A DNA stretch of 64,000 nt. It comes from Roseburia sp. CAG:10041_57. GTDB lineage: Bacteria; Bacillota; Clostridia; Lachnospirales; Lachnospiraceae. Position 1 is the first letter of the stretch. Each line of letters starts with the position of its first letter. This document shows, in pieces, positions 16,107 to 24,819 of the stretch. Both the position numbers and the translations under genes were made by a program. The notes under the pieces are model-generated. The model was not told where the DNA came from. It did not search any database and saw only the letters and a program-made list of their open reading frames with translations. The stretch lies in the NCBI GenBank assembly GCA_001916965.1, contig MNTL01000058.1, forward strand, positions 1-64,000, in the 5' to 3' direction.

Positions 16107-17135
16107 ATGAAAAAGAACCGTCTGATAATAGTACTGGTCTGCTGCACTCTCTTATATATGACGGGATGCGGACACAGTAAGGATGCAGAGAGAAATGTCC
16201 TCAGGGTAGGTGTCGTCCTGTATACACAGGATGATCCGTTTATAAATGCATTAACGGAGTGTCTGCGGGATGAACTGAAAAAATATGAGTCAGATTCCTT
16301 TAAGATTATCATGACGGTGCGGTATGGTAAAAATGATCAGAATATCCAGGATGAAGTAGTAGGAGAAATACTGGATGCGGGCTGTGATATTCTGGCGGTC
16401 GATCTGGTTGACAGGACAGAACCGTCCAACATAATAAAAATGGCAAAAACAGAAAATGTTCCGGTTATTTTCTTTAACCGGGAGCCGGTATGGGAAGATA
16501 TTATGCAATGGGATAAGTTGTATTATGTTGGTGGAGATGCCAGACAGTCAGGCATCATGCAGGGAGAGATTGTGTCGGAAGTGATACATGCAGACCAGGA
16601 GCTGGACCGCAATGGAGACGGCAAGATACAATATGTCCTGCTGGAAGGGGAAGCAGGGCATCAGGATGCTATCATACGGACGGACAGTGTGGTCAGAACA
16701 ATCCAGGGCCAGGGTATTTATCTGGAAAAGCTCAGCTATCAGTTCGCCAATTGGAACCGTAGTCAGGCTGAAAATAAAATGCTGCAGCTGATCCATCAAT
16801 ATGGGGGCGATATTGAGCTTGTACTTTGCAATAATGATGAGATGGCAATGGGAGCAGTAGATGCGTATGAAGATGAGGGCTATCCCTTGGAAGAACGACC
16901 GGTCATTTTTGGAATCGATGGGCTTGATGGAACGTTAGAAGCAGTCAAAAACGGTATTATCCAGGGAACTGTTTTTAATGACAGGCAAGGTCAGGCTGAA
17001 CAGATTGCACGTCTTGCGACAGACTTGTTCAAGGGGAATGCATTATCAGGATACGATTTTGTAAATGAAAGATATATTTTCCTGCCATATCAAAAGGTTA
17101 CGATATCAAATGTGGATACGTTCATGAACAGATAA
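16107..17135 (+). CDS. galactose-type sugar-binding lipoprotein, normal domain order
   Basis: 342 residues with lipobox MTGC at the end of a 21-residue signal peptide. MglB features come in the usual order: RVGVVLYTQDDPFINAL, AVDLVDRTEPSNI, VPVIFFNREP, YYVGGDARQSGIMQGE, the Ca2+ loop DRNGDGKIQ, GHQDAIIRTD, VLCNNDEMAMGAV and FGIDGLDGT. An ATG at 16095 with an adjacent AAGG is an alternative start, but the signal peptide reads best from 16107. The gene sits in the sensor operon with no permease, so it may present galactose to the kinase or receptor, or serve the upstream transporter as a second binding protein. It is the direct in-window comparator for the permuted protein at 6879. Confidence 0.88.
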   Translation: MKKNRLIIVLVCCTLLYMTGCGHSKDAERNVLRVGVVLYTQDDPFINALTECLRDELKKYESDSFKIIMTVRYGKNDQNIQDEVVGEILDAGCDILAVDLVDRTEPSNIIKMAKTENVPVIFFNREPVWEDIMQWDKLYYVGGDARQSGIMQGEIVSEVIHADQELDRNGDGKIQYVLLEGEAGHQDAIIRTDSVVRTIQGQGIYLEKLSYQFANWNRSQAENKMLQLIHQYGGDIELVLCNNDEMAMGAVDAYEDEGYPLEERPVIFGIDGLDGTLEAVKNGIIQGTVFNDRQGQAEQIARLATDLFKGNALSGYDFVNERYIFLPYQKVTISNVDTFMNR

Positions 17136-17176
17136 TGGCTATTATGGAGTTCGTTCTCAGAAAGGTATGATCAAAA

Positions 17177-17746
17177 ATGGAAGACTGGCTTAATGCTTAT
17201 TATATGGAGATGGATCCCCTAAAACGACAACAGCTGCTGCTGGAGAACACAAAAGAAACCAAAGATGGGCAGGATGGGCTGCTTAGACAGCTGTGGGAAG
17301 CCAGATATGGGAAAGGAAAACCCAGAAAGGACGATTTCGTGGGCTATCTGATGAATCTCAGGTATATAGCGGAGAGTGGGAAAATGGATCCGGGCGGCAG
17401 AAAGAAAAAACTGGCTGTAAATGCAATACTAGGTCTGGGACTGTATGAATTCACCCAAAAGACAGAGAATGAACAGACAGTCATTCTGTCAGAATTGGAA
17501 AACACCTGCAGAAAATATATTGATATCAGTTCACAGGGACGCGGCTTTACTTCTGTTATCTTTGGAATGGGACAATTATCTGATGAGAGTATCGCAGGCA
17601 AGATTGCAGATGAGATAAGCAGATTCGCATTCGATGCCCCATATATTCTGCGGATGACCAGGGAATTTGAGCCACTTCAGAGAGCCGCAGCAGAAGTGTT
17701 CAGGGAAGTATATCCTAATCGTGAACATTACCTGAGAAAACGTTGA
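17177..17746 (+). CDS. hypothetical protein, DUF6553-like
   Basis: 189 residues, soluble, highly charged and mostly helical by appearance, with no signal peptide or membrane segment. The opening (MEDWLNAYYMEMDPLKRQQL) and the motif GFTSVIFGMGQLSDESI resemble small Lachnospiraceae proteins I recall under DUF6553, whose function is unknown. It follows the sugar-binding lipoprotein by 41 nt and is followed by a terminator, so it closes the sensor operon. A cytoplasmic accessory role in that module is possible but not shown. Confidence 0.6.
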   Translation: MEDWLNAYYMEMDPLKRQQLLLENTKETKDGQDGLLRQLWEARYGKGKPRKDDFVGYLMNLRYIAESGKMDPGGRKKKLAVNAILGLGLYEFTQKTENEQTVILSELENTCRKYIDISSQGRGFTSVIFGMGQLSDESIAGKIADEISRFAFDAPYILRMTREFEPLQRAAAEVFREVYPNREHYLRKR

Positions 17747-17767
17747 AAGTGCCATGAAACATACAAT

Positions 17768-17811
17768 TTCGCACATCTTATCAAGAAGTGCGTGAAAATA
17801 ATTTTTTTGTT
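17768..17811 (+). terminator. terminator of the sensor operon
   Basis: CGCAC-A-TCTT pairs with AAGA-A-GTGCG around an ATC loop, followed by an AT-rich tract with seven T. A second dyad at 17903-17937 (CTGGATG/CATCCGG within CACA/TGTG) lies in the leader of the chemoreceptor gene. No other feature is seen in 17747-17985. Confidence 0.65.
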
Positions 17812-17985
17812 GAAAAAATGTATTTTTTATATATAAACTGTCTGCACGCAGTAGGTGTTTGAATATCCAGAATTGTCTGAATTTTAAAACATATTACGGA
17901 GTACACATTCTGGATGCTTTCATCCGGAACAGTGTGGTTGTCACAGAATTTCTAATATGTGAATATAAGGAAAGGAACATTTATT

Positions 17986-19689
17986 ATGAAAAAACTTAAT
18001 GAAATGCGAATTGAAAAGCGCCTTACTTCAAGCTTCCGTATCACGACTATGATTACCAGTGTAGCTGCAATTGCGGCAATCCTCGTATTGCTTATAATTT
18101 CAAGCAGATATACGTATGCATTGCGGTACTTTGGTTTCGCCCAGGGGGATATCGGACAGGCGATAATCCTGTTCACGGATGCCCGTGGTGATACGAGGGC
18201 TATTGTTGGCTATGATGACCAGAGTGTAATCAGTAACCTGGTCAGTCAGTTTGATGAGGATAAGGAAGGGTTTACTTCCAAGTGGAAAGAAGTGGAAGCT
18301 GTACTGGTCACTGATGAAACAAAGAGTACATACCAGACCATCAACGACAAGCTTCAGGATTACTGGGCACTGAATGAAGAAATCATTGAGTTAGGCAAGA
18401 CCGTGAGTGATAAAGCCAGCCGTCAGCAGGCACAGTCCAAGGCACTGAATGAGCTTGCCCCTGCTTATGAAGAGATAGACAGCCTGATGAATGAGCTACT
18501 CAATAAGAAGACCAGCAGAGGTGAATCCTTGGATAACACGTTGAATATTACCACTTATATACTGGTAGTTGCTGCTGTCATCGTACTGGTCATTTCATTC
18601 AGCATATCTGTTAGATTTGGCAGGTTCATAGCCAGAGGAATCGCAGAACCTGTCACTGCACTGCAGAAGCGTCTTGTTGCTTTTGAACAAGGTGACCTGA
18701 CTACAGAATTCCCGAAGGTAGATGCTGATGATGAGATTAAGGAAATGGCAGAAACAGCAGCTAGTATGTCGCATAGCATGAAGCTGATCATTGAGGATAT
18801 TGATTACTGTCTGGCAAAAATGGCAGACGGCAATTATGCGATTACTTCTAAGCATCCGGATAAATACGTAGGTGAATATGCAGGTATTATCGCAGCTCTC
18901 AGACAGATGAACCATCAGATGAATGATACACTCAGGAAGATTAATGATGCTTCCGGACAGGTATCAGCAGGCTCCGGCAACCTAGCCGAGGCTGCCCAGT
19001 CATTGGCAGAGGGTGCTACTGACCAGTCAGCATCTGTACAGGAATTACAGGCAACGATTGCGAATATCGCAGAAGGTGTTGCCAAGACTTCACAAAATAC
19101 AGAAGCTTCTTACCAGCAGGCAAGTAAGTACGCAGAGGAAGCCGATAACAGCCGTGGTGAAATGGAATCCATGATGAACGCAATGAATAGGATTAATGAA
19201 ACCTCACAGAACATTGGTAACATTATTTCAGAGATTGAAGATATTGCAAGCCAGACCAATCTGTTATCATTAAATGCCTCCATTGAAGCGGCAAGGGCAG
19301 GAGATGCCGGCAGGGGATTTGCTGTTGTGGCAGACCAGATCCGTAAGCTGGCAGAGCAGAGTACGCAGTCAGCTGTAGATACACGCCAGCTGATTGAGGG
19401 CTCCCTTGCAGAAGTGGAAGAGGGCAACAGGGCGGCACAGCGCGCATCCCAATCAATAGAATTGATCATCAGCGGTATCAAAGAAATTGCCAAGTCTTCA
19501 CAGGAACTGAGTGAAATATCCAAAGAGCAGTCGTCCGCAATGCTGCAGGTAGAACAAGGAATCAACCAGATATCTGAGGTTGTACAGTCTAATTCCGCAA
19601 CAGCAGAGGAGACATCGGCTACAAGCCAGGAATTATCGGCACAGGCTGCAACGATGAACGATCTGGTGTCACGCTTCACATTGAAATAA
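17986..19689 (+). CDS. methyl-accepting chemotaxis protein
   Basis: 567-residue chemoreceptor. First membrane helix near residues 20-40 ([16 protein letters not shown]), a ~150-residue external four-helix-bundle sensor, second helix near 185-205 ([19 protein letters not shown]), HAMP, then a long signalling coiled coil with the conserved hairpin tip ([20 protein letters not shown], then [20 protein letters not shown]). ATG 17986 is preceded by AAGGAAAGGA. Its placement after the galactose-sensing genes suggests taxis toward the same sugar, as E. coli Trg uses MglB, but the external domain itself is of the small-ligand type. No other chemotaxis gene is in the window. Confidence 0.92.
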   Translation: MKKLNEMRIEKRLTSSFRITTMITSVAAIAAILVLLIISSRYTYALRYFGFAQGDIGQAIILFTDARGDTRAIVGYDDQSVISNLVSQFDEDKEGFTSKWKEVEAVLVTDETKSTYQTINDKLQDYWALNEEIIELGKTVSDKASRQQAQSKALNELAPAYEEIDSLMNELLNKKTSRGESLDNTLNITTYILVVAAVIVLVISFSISVRFGRFIARGIAEPVTALQKRLVAFEQGDLTTEFPKVDADDEIKEMAETAASMSHSMKLIIEDIDYCLAKMADGNYAITSKHPDKYVGEYAGIIAALRQMNHQMNDTLRKINDASGQVSAGSGNLAEAAQSLAEGATDQSASVQELQATIANIAEGVAKTSQNTEASYQQASKYAEEADNSRGEMESMMNAMNRINETSQNIGNIISEIEDIASQTNLLSLNASIEAARAGDAGRGFAVVADQIRKLAEQSTQSAVDTRQLIEGSLAEVEEGNRAAQRASQSIELIISGIKEIAKSSQELSEISKEQSSAMLQVEQGINQISEVVQSNSATAEETSATSQELSAQAATMNDLVSRFTLK

Positions 19690-19708
19690 ACATACATAAT
19701 AAGCGCAT

Positions 19709-19757
19709 CAATTTCTGTCTGGATGGAAGCAATCCGTCCGGACAGAAATTTTGTTGT
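19709..19757 (+). terminator. terminator after the chemoreceptor gene
   Basis: AATTTCTGTCTGGA pairs with TCCGGACAGAAATT (one G-T pair) and is followed by TTGTTG. It shows that upstream in-frame codons before 19783 are not the start of the next gene. Confidence 0.7.
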
Positions 19758-19782
19758 ATACATTCCTAAAAGGAGATTGGAT

Positions 19783-21417
19783 TTGAAACCACATAAAATC
19801 ATTGATAAGATATATTACATTATCGTTATTTCATGCGTATTATTCTTAGCAATTATTTTTTTTAGAGATATTTTAAGTGAAAATAGAAAAATCTCGGATG
19901 AGGGTGAGAGCATCATGCCAGATAAGCAGTATCAGATTGATGCAGATACCCGTAAATTCGAGTTCTCCATGCAGAAGATAGATAATAAAGAGAGATGTAT
20001 CAAATTTTATACGGCGCATATGGAGGTCAGGGTATATGCTGATAACTGCCTGATTTATACAATAGATAAGCCCAAGCCATTTTATGAAAAAACTCCGGGA
20101 GCAGTCTGGAATTTTGTTGAAATACCGTCAGATACAGAAAAAGTTACTGTAATACTACAGGCTGTTTATCCGGAAGTCAGACAGAAGGCTATAAATTTCT
20201 ACATTGGGAATTTGGAGCAGATGTACAACAAGATCCTATATGGTTCAGGATTGGATATTGTTGTGAGCCTCATTGAGATGGCTATCGGAGTGATTCTGAT
20301 CCTGTATTGGTCCATAGCGCATAGCAGATTAGAGATTGAACATACGATACTTTATTTTGGCATTTTTTCATTTATGATCGGGATATGGGCATTTAATGAG
20401 TCGGGTACATTGATGACTATAATTCCAATCAGGGCTGCGTGTGTCCTTATTTCAGCGGTATCGCTTATGCTGATGACGCCGGCATTTGTACGGTTTGTGA
20501 AGTGTTTCTGGAGAGTCCCGGACAGATGGATTTCAGATGTGATCTGTATACTGGCATTTATCAATATAGTTGTCCAGCTTATACTTCAGCTTACCGGAAT
20601 AAGGGGATTCAGGCAGATGTTCACTCCTACACATATTTTATTGGGTATGGCTCTGATGTATATGGCAGGGGCAACAGTCTATGCAATGTGGAAGCGTGGG
20701 ATAAATCAGCAGGTGATTGTAGGTATCCTGGGCATAATCGTGCTGTTAGGTGTACTGACGCTGGATTTGGTACATTTTTATTTAGGTTCATTCCAGATTA
20801 CGTTTATTGGTAATTTCGGAGTCCTTATATATATCTGTATTCTGGTGCAGGAAGCGTTTAAACAGACAATCAGTCAGGCAGACAAAGCCCGTAAGCTGGA
20901 ATTCTACAGACAGCTTGCAACAAAAGATATGCTGACGGATATGTATAACCGTAATTCCTATGATGAATGGGTAAAAGAGAATGTACAGATGCCAGGTACG
21001 TTGATCATTACCTTTGACCTGAATAATCTGAAGTATTGTAATGATACGCTGGGACATGCCATTGGAGATGATTATATCAAAAACGCCGCAGGAATCATAG
21101 CGGAGATCTTTGGTAATTTCGGAAACTGCTACCGCATAGGTGGTGATGAATTCTGCGTTGTCATTCCAAAACAGAATAAAATAGATCCGGAAGATAAGCT
21201 TACGCAGCTGGAACAGGAGCAGAAGAAGTACAACGCCGGACTGGAATATCCTTATATGCAGATTGCATATGGATATGCGGAATATGATGCACAGACAGAT
21301 CTGGATATCGAAGATACCAGATCCCGTGCAGATGAAAAAATGTATGAAATGAAGAGAAGGATGAAGATGGAGAATACATTAAAAATGGATGCCGTAGACT
21401 CAAGGCTTCCTCAATAG
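19783..21417 (+). CDS. membrane diguanylate cyclase (7TM-type sensor plus GGDEF)
   Basis: About 544 residues. An N-terminal helix, an external domain of ~150 residues, seven or eight membrane helices (about 185-385) resembling a 7TMR-DISM sensor, then a GGDEF domain with [35 protein letters not shown] and intact YRIGGDEF. It should make cyclic di-GMP from two GTP. No RxxD inhibitory site is seen five residues before GGDEF, so product inhibition may be absent. TTG at 19783 has AGGAG 7 nt upstream; frames extending further back run into the preceding terminator. The 3' end overlaps the convergent endonuclease IV gene by 18 bp. Confidence 0.88.
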   Translation: MKPHKIIDKIYYIIVISCVLFLAIIFFRDILSENRKISDEGESIMPDKQYQIDADTRKFEFSMQKIDNKERCIKFYTAHMEVRVYADNCLIYTIDKPKPFYEKTPGAVWNFVEIPSDTEKVTVILQAVYPEVRQKAINFYIGNLEQMYNKILYGSGLDIVVSLIEMAIGVILILYWSIAHSRLEIEHTILYFGIFSFMIGIWAFNESGTLMTIIPIRAACVLISAVSLMLMTPAFVRFVKCFWRVPDRWISDVICILAFINIVVQLILQLTGIRGFRQMFTPTHILLGMALMYMAGATVYAMWKRGINQQVIVGILGIIVLLGVLTLDLVHFYLGSFQITFIGNFGVLIYICILVQEAFKQTISQADKARKLEFYRQLATKDMLTDMYNRNSYDEWVKENVQMPGTLIITFDLNNLKYCNDTLGHAIGDDYIKNAAGIIAEIFGNFGNCYRIGGDEFCVVIPKQNKIDPEDKLTQLEQEQKKYNAGLEYPYMQIAYGYAEYDAQTDLDIEDTRSRADEKMYEMKRRMKMENTLKMDAVDSRLPQ

Positions 21418-22269
21418 TGCGATTTCTTCCTTATATGGTGGAATTGTCTTTTCTTTAGATCCTTCCGCACACAGCCACGGAGTCTCCAATATCTTGGGAA
21501 CGGCAGCGAATCGTTCATCATGGACAATCTTATGCAGGGTATCAAAACCAATCGTTCCCTGACCGATATTGGCGTGGCGGTCTTTGTGGGCACCACATGG
21601 GTTGAGGCTGTCATTGACATGGATGACTGCAATCTGGTCAAGCCCAAGGATATCATCGAACTGTTTCAGCACACCTTCATAGTCGGTGACAAGCGGATAG
21701 CCTGCATCACTGACATGGCAGGTATCAAAGCATATACGCAGGCGGTCTTTTCTTTCGACACCATCATAAATCCTCTTCAGTTCCTCAAAGGTGCGGCCGA
21801 CTTCGCTGCCTTTTCCAGCCATGGTTTCAAGAGCGATATACACATCATTATCATCAGCATCAAGCACCATATTCAAGCCCTTTACAATCTGTGCAATCCC
21901 GGCATCTACACCGGCATCTACATGGGAGCCGGGATGAAGCACCAGTATACGGCTCTTCATGGCAGCAGTCCTTACAATCTCTTTGCTTAAAAATTCCACA
22001 GCCAGCTCAAAAGTCTCCGGTTTTACAGTATTCGCCAGATTGATGATATAGGGGGCATGTACAACAATCTCTTTAATTCCGGCTTTACCGGCATATTCCC
22101 ATCCGGCATCAATATTCAGATCGGCAATCTCTTTCCTTCTGGTATTCTGTGGAGCTCCGGTGTAGAGCATCAGTACATTTGCTCCATAAGAGGCAGCTTC
22201 CTTTACAGAACCCAGGAACATTTCCTTGCCGGACATCCCTACATGGGAACCTAATTTTATTTCACTCAC
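21400..22269 (-). CDS. nfo: endonuclease IV (AP endonuclease)
   Basis: 289 residues, typical length. The AP endonuclease family 2 signature is clear: [17 protein letters not shown] at the N-terminus, [81 protein letters not shown] and ILETPW. These carry the His, Glu and Asp ligands of the trinuclear zinc centre. It nicks DNA 5' of abasic sites in base-excision repair. The start is GTG 22269 with GGACAGG upstream. It lies 33 nt downstream of the DUF4317 gene and is probably in its operon. Confidence 0.95.
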   Translation of the reverse strand: MSEIKLGSHVGMSGKEMFLGSVKEAASYGANVLMLYTGAPQNTRRKEIADLNIDAGWEYAGKAGIKEIVVHAPYIINLANTVKPETFELAVEFLSKEIVRTAAMKSRILVLHPGSHVDAGVDAGIAQIVKGLNMVLDADDNDVYIALETMAGKGSEVGRTFEELKRIYDGVERKDRLRICFDTCHVSDAGYPLVTDYEGVLKQFDDILGLDQIAVIHVNDSLNPCGAHKDRHANIGQGTIGFDTLHKIVHDERFAAVPKILETPWLCAEGSKEKTIPPYKEEIALLRKP

Positions 22270-22302
22270 AATGATTTACCTGTCCTTTCGTTAATTGAGA
22301 AT

Positions 22303-23586
22303 TTATACAGTTGTTTTTACACCGTTGAGGTTGATTTCTTCATCCTCTTCCATGGGTATCATCAGGTATTTCTGTCCATCTATCGTCTGGGAAGTAATCT
22401 GCTCCGCTTTATCAGGATTCATGCGCAGGAATACGTCAGAGTATTCGGTAGCATCGTCTTCGTCAGACATTTCCGGTGACGGTGCGGGGGCAGATTCAGA
22501 ACTTTTCGTTTGTAATTCCTTTTTCAGAGTAGCCACTTCTTCTAATAGTTTCTGCTCTTTTTTTGCCTGATTATTCTTTTCAATGGCTTTTTCATCCACA
22601 AGATTCTTGACAACAGGTGGTGCATCCTGAAATTCCTCAGCAAAATGATCCTGAATCTGCATGACGGTAGCATCAGGAATATCACTCTGAGTAAGGACTT
22701 CCTTAATGATCTCAGGAGTCAGAGTAAATTCTTCCGGTTCACCAATGACGAGATCTTCCATTTCTGCTTCTTTCTCGGCAACAAGAGTGTTCAGATTCTC
22801 CTGAATCTCAATCATAACATCGTCAGTCTGTTCCACGATAGGAGCAATTGCTGCCTTTACCATGGAATGGAAGGTCTGCTTCTCCTCTGTGGCAGTACGT
22901 TTGGAATCGCATCCAAGAACGGATTCTACGAAATCGGGGTGGGAATCCTTGGCATCATGTACATAATAGGTCAGAGAATGAATATCAGTGCTTCTTTCTA
23001 TGAAGGAGGGATATAGGAAACCAACATCAGGTACACCTACGACCCAGTCCTGAATGCGGACACCGATACGGTTCTCATCCGCACGATAACCAAGTCCTGG
23101 TTTAGAGAGGTTCACAGGACAGATTGCACACAGAAGGTATGTATAGACTTCCTCGGATTCATCAATCTTGAGGTCATCATTGGTCTTGGTGATGACATCA
23201 TAGGCATCATGGAAGATCAGAATCAGATAGTTGCCTACGTAGTCATAATTCTCGATAATCATGTCATAGAGATGTTCCAGAAGGTCAGGATTGCGCAGCC
23301 CGCTTTCACGCAGTCCAAGAAGATACTGCTGTTTGCCTCCCTGTTCTTCTTCCTCTTTGGTAAAGTGCAACTCCAGCAGGTTGTTGCCAATCGTACCGGA
23401 GAGTGCCTTTTTGGCAATATCCAGATATTTATAGAATTCTTCATCCTCAAGATTCAGGAAAGTTTCATTTAATTCTACGACCTTGTTTTTGTTTGCATCT
23501 ACATAACAGCCACACATTTTGGTGATAGTGCAGGCTTCTTTCTTAAAACGTCTCTTTAATTCTAAGATGTCTTTATTTCGCAGCAT
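22303..23586 (-). CDS. DUF4317 domain-containing protein
   Basis: 427 residues, soluble. The N-terminal ~290 residues match the DUF4317 family as I recall it (MLRNKDILELKRRFKKEAC, CGCYVDANKNKV, NYLILIFHDAYDV, VGVPDVGFLYPSFIERSTDI). The C-terminal part is a Lys/Glu-rich linker plus an acidic tail (EDDATEYSDVFLRMNPDKAE). The function of the family is unknown. ATG 23586 follows GGAGG. It is cotranscribed with nfo downstream, so a stress or repair link is possible but speculative. Confidence 0.85.
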   Translation of the reverse strand: MLRNKDILELKRRFKKEACTITKMCGCYVDANKNKVVELNETFLNLEDEEFYKYLDIAKKALSGTIGNNLLELHFTKEEEEQGGKQQYLLGLRESGLRNPDLLEHLYDMIIENYDYVGNYLILIFHDAYDVITKTNDDLKIDESEEVYTYLLCAICPVNLSKPGLGYRADENRIGVRIQDWVVGVPDVGFLYPSFIERSTDIHSLTYYVHDAKDSHPDFVESVLGCDSKRTATEEKQTFHSMVKAAIAPIVEQTDDVMIEIQENLNTLVAEKEAEMEDLVIGEPEEFTLTPEIIKEVLTQSDIPDATVMQIQDHFAEEFQDAPPVVKNLVDEKAIEKNNQAKKEQKLLEEVATLKKELQTKSSESAPAPSPEMSDEDDATEYSDVFLRMNPDKAEQITSQTIDGQKYLMIPMEEDEEINLNGVKTTV

Positions 23587-23730
23587 AAGTGCCTCCAGTT
23601 CTTTACTATAGATAGATATGCGAAACAGTGCGTTTCGCGGTTACTTATAAGTATACAATAAATGGGGGGAAAAGACAAATTGCAAGATGAAGGGAATTGT
23701 CAGAATATATTGATGCTTGAAAAATAAAAG

Positions 23731-23805
23731 CTGGCGATATATAGAGTAAATTTGATACATAAATCGCCAGAATAGTATTTTTTACATACTATCTGGCGAT
23801 TTATG
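23731..23805 (-). promoter_or_regulatory. overlapping alternative hairpins, one a terminator
   Basis: Read on the minus strand, three complementary segments follow one another: A (23805-23785), B (23778-23758) and C (23742-23731). A and B form a near-perfect 20-bp hairpin. B and C form a shorter stem (CTGGCGAT/ATCGCCAG) directly followed by CTTTTATTTTT, an intrinsic terminator. The two pairings exclude each other, the layout of an attenuator. It lies between the hemerythrin gene and DUF4317. It could also simply be a tandem terminator. Confidence 0.6.
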
Positions 23806-23835
23806 ATGCAAAAGAAAGCGTTGGAGCATTTCTTT

Positions 23836-24660
23836 TTATTTTGTCACATCAGGTATCTTCTTATCGGTGTACAGGATATGATTGATCAGCCAGTTTAACA
23901 GAAATTCGAGAAGCTCATTCAGGTATTCCTGGGGATTGGCATCAATTTCATCCGGATCAACCTGCTCCAGACGGTCAATGAAAGCAGCATGGGCACGCTT
24001 CTGGGCTTCCAACCCTTCATAATGGATGCTCTCCATATATTCTTCTTCTTCAGAAAAATGGAACTTCGTATAATCCTCTAATTCCCCCAGTATGCTCATG
24101 ATATCATCGTAGCTGTCGCTGACCAGTGCTTTTACCAGATTGTTGGCACGCTCGATAATACGGAACAGCTCCTGGTGCTCGTTGTCAATGAAATCAATTC
24201 CGGTACGGAATTCATCTGTAAATTCACATGGATTGTCGCGGAGCATCCAGTCATCGGCAGCGGGCAGCTTACCAATCATGATATCGCTGCTAAGGATATG
24301 GCCGTAGAGCCATTTGGCAAGGAAATTCATAAGCTCCGTAAGGGTCTGCGTCTGGTCGGGACCGGCAATCTGGGAAGAACGTTGTATTTCGGCTAATTTC
24401 TGACGGAAGAACTCATGCTGTGCACGTTGTTTGAGAAGCTCCGGGTCACGGATCTGCTCCATATATTCTTCTTCTTTGATGAAATGATGGTCCGCATAGG
24501 CGGTCAGTTTGTCAAGGATGGCATTTACCTGTGTCTGGCGTTCCGCAGTCGGTTCTTCTTTGAGAAGCTCCAGCACACGGTTAATCAGTTCAAACAGGTA
24601 ACGATGGTCATCATCTAATGAATCAATGCCTATCAGGCAGTCATCTGTAAATTGAAACAT
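23836..24660 (-). CDS. tandem double-domain bacteriohemerythrin
   Basis: 274 residues made of two hemerythrin domains (about 1-130 and 140-274). Each keeps the iron-ligand pattern: DDDHRYLF and DNEHQELF; HHFIKEEEYM and FHFSEEEEYM (HxxxE); YGHILSSD and INHILYTD (HxxxxD). In both domains the first His of the usual HxxxH pair is Gln (QRAQH and QKRAH). Family members bind O2 or NO at a diiron centre; in an anaerobe the role is probably oxygen scavenging or sensing. The altered ligand may change chemistry. The promoter region is shared with the divergent OLD-type gene. Confidence 0.88.
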   Translation of the reverse strand: MFQFTDDCLIGIDSLDDDHRYLFELINRVLELLKEEPTAERQTQVNAILDKLTAYADHHFIKEEEYMEQIRDPELLKQRAQHEFFRQKLAEIQRSSQIAGPDQTQTLTELMNFLAKWLYGHILSSDIMIGKLPAADDWMLRDNPCEFTDEFRTGIDFIDNEHQELFRIIERANNLVKALVSDSYDDIMSILGELEDYTKFHFSEEEEYMESIHYEGLEAQKRAHAAFIDRLEQVDPDEIDANPQEYLNELLEFLLNWLINHILYTDKKIPDVTK

Positions 24661-24729
24661 ATATAAGTACCCCTTTCATGTCGAATAAATAAACTTATAA
24701 TTACAAACATTATACCATATAAACAGACA

Positions 24730-24784
24730 ATTTTAAACTCCATTTTGTATTTTTATTGCAGTTTAAAATAGGCACTGCTAGAAT
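24730..24784 (+). promoter_or_regulatory. promoter with overlapping inverted repeat
   Basis: TTGCAG at 24756-24761 and TAGAAT at 24779-24784, spacer 17. ATTTTAAACT (24730-24739) and AGTTTAAAAT (24760-24769) are perfect 10-bp inverted repeats with 20 bp between them; the second overlaps the -35 and spacer. This is a plausible repressor operator. Confidence 0.45.
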
Positions 24785-24819
24785 AAAAGAAGAGTATGTC
24801 AGCAGGAGGTGAGGGCATC

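Noticed and set aside
17903..17937. Leader dyad before the chemoreceptor gene as a c-di-GMP riboswitch, given the nearby GGDEF gene.
   Set aside because: The conserved c-di-GMP-I or -II core sequences are not present; it is only a short imperfect hairpin.
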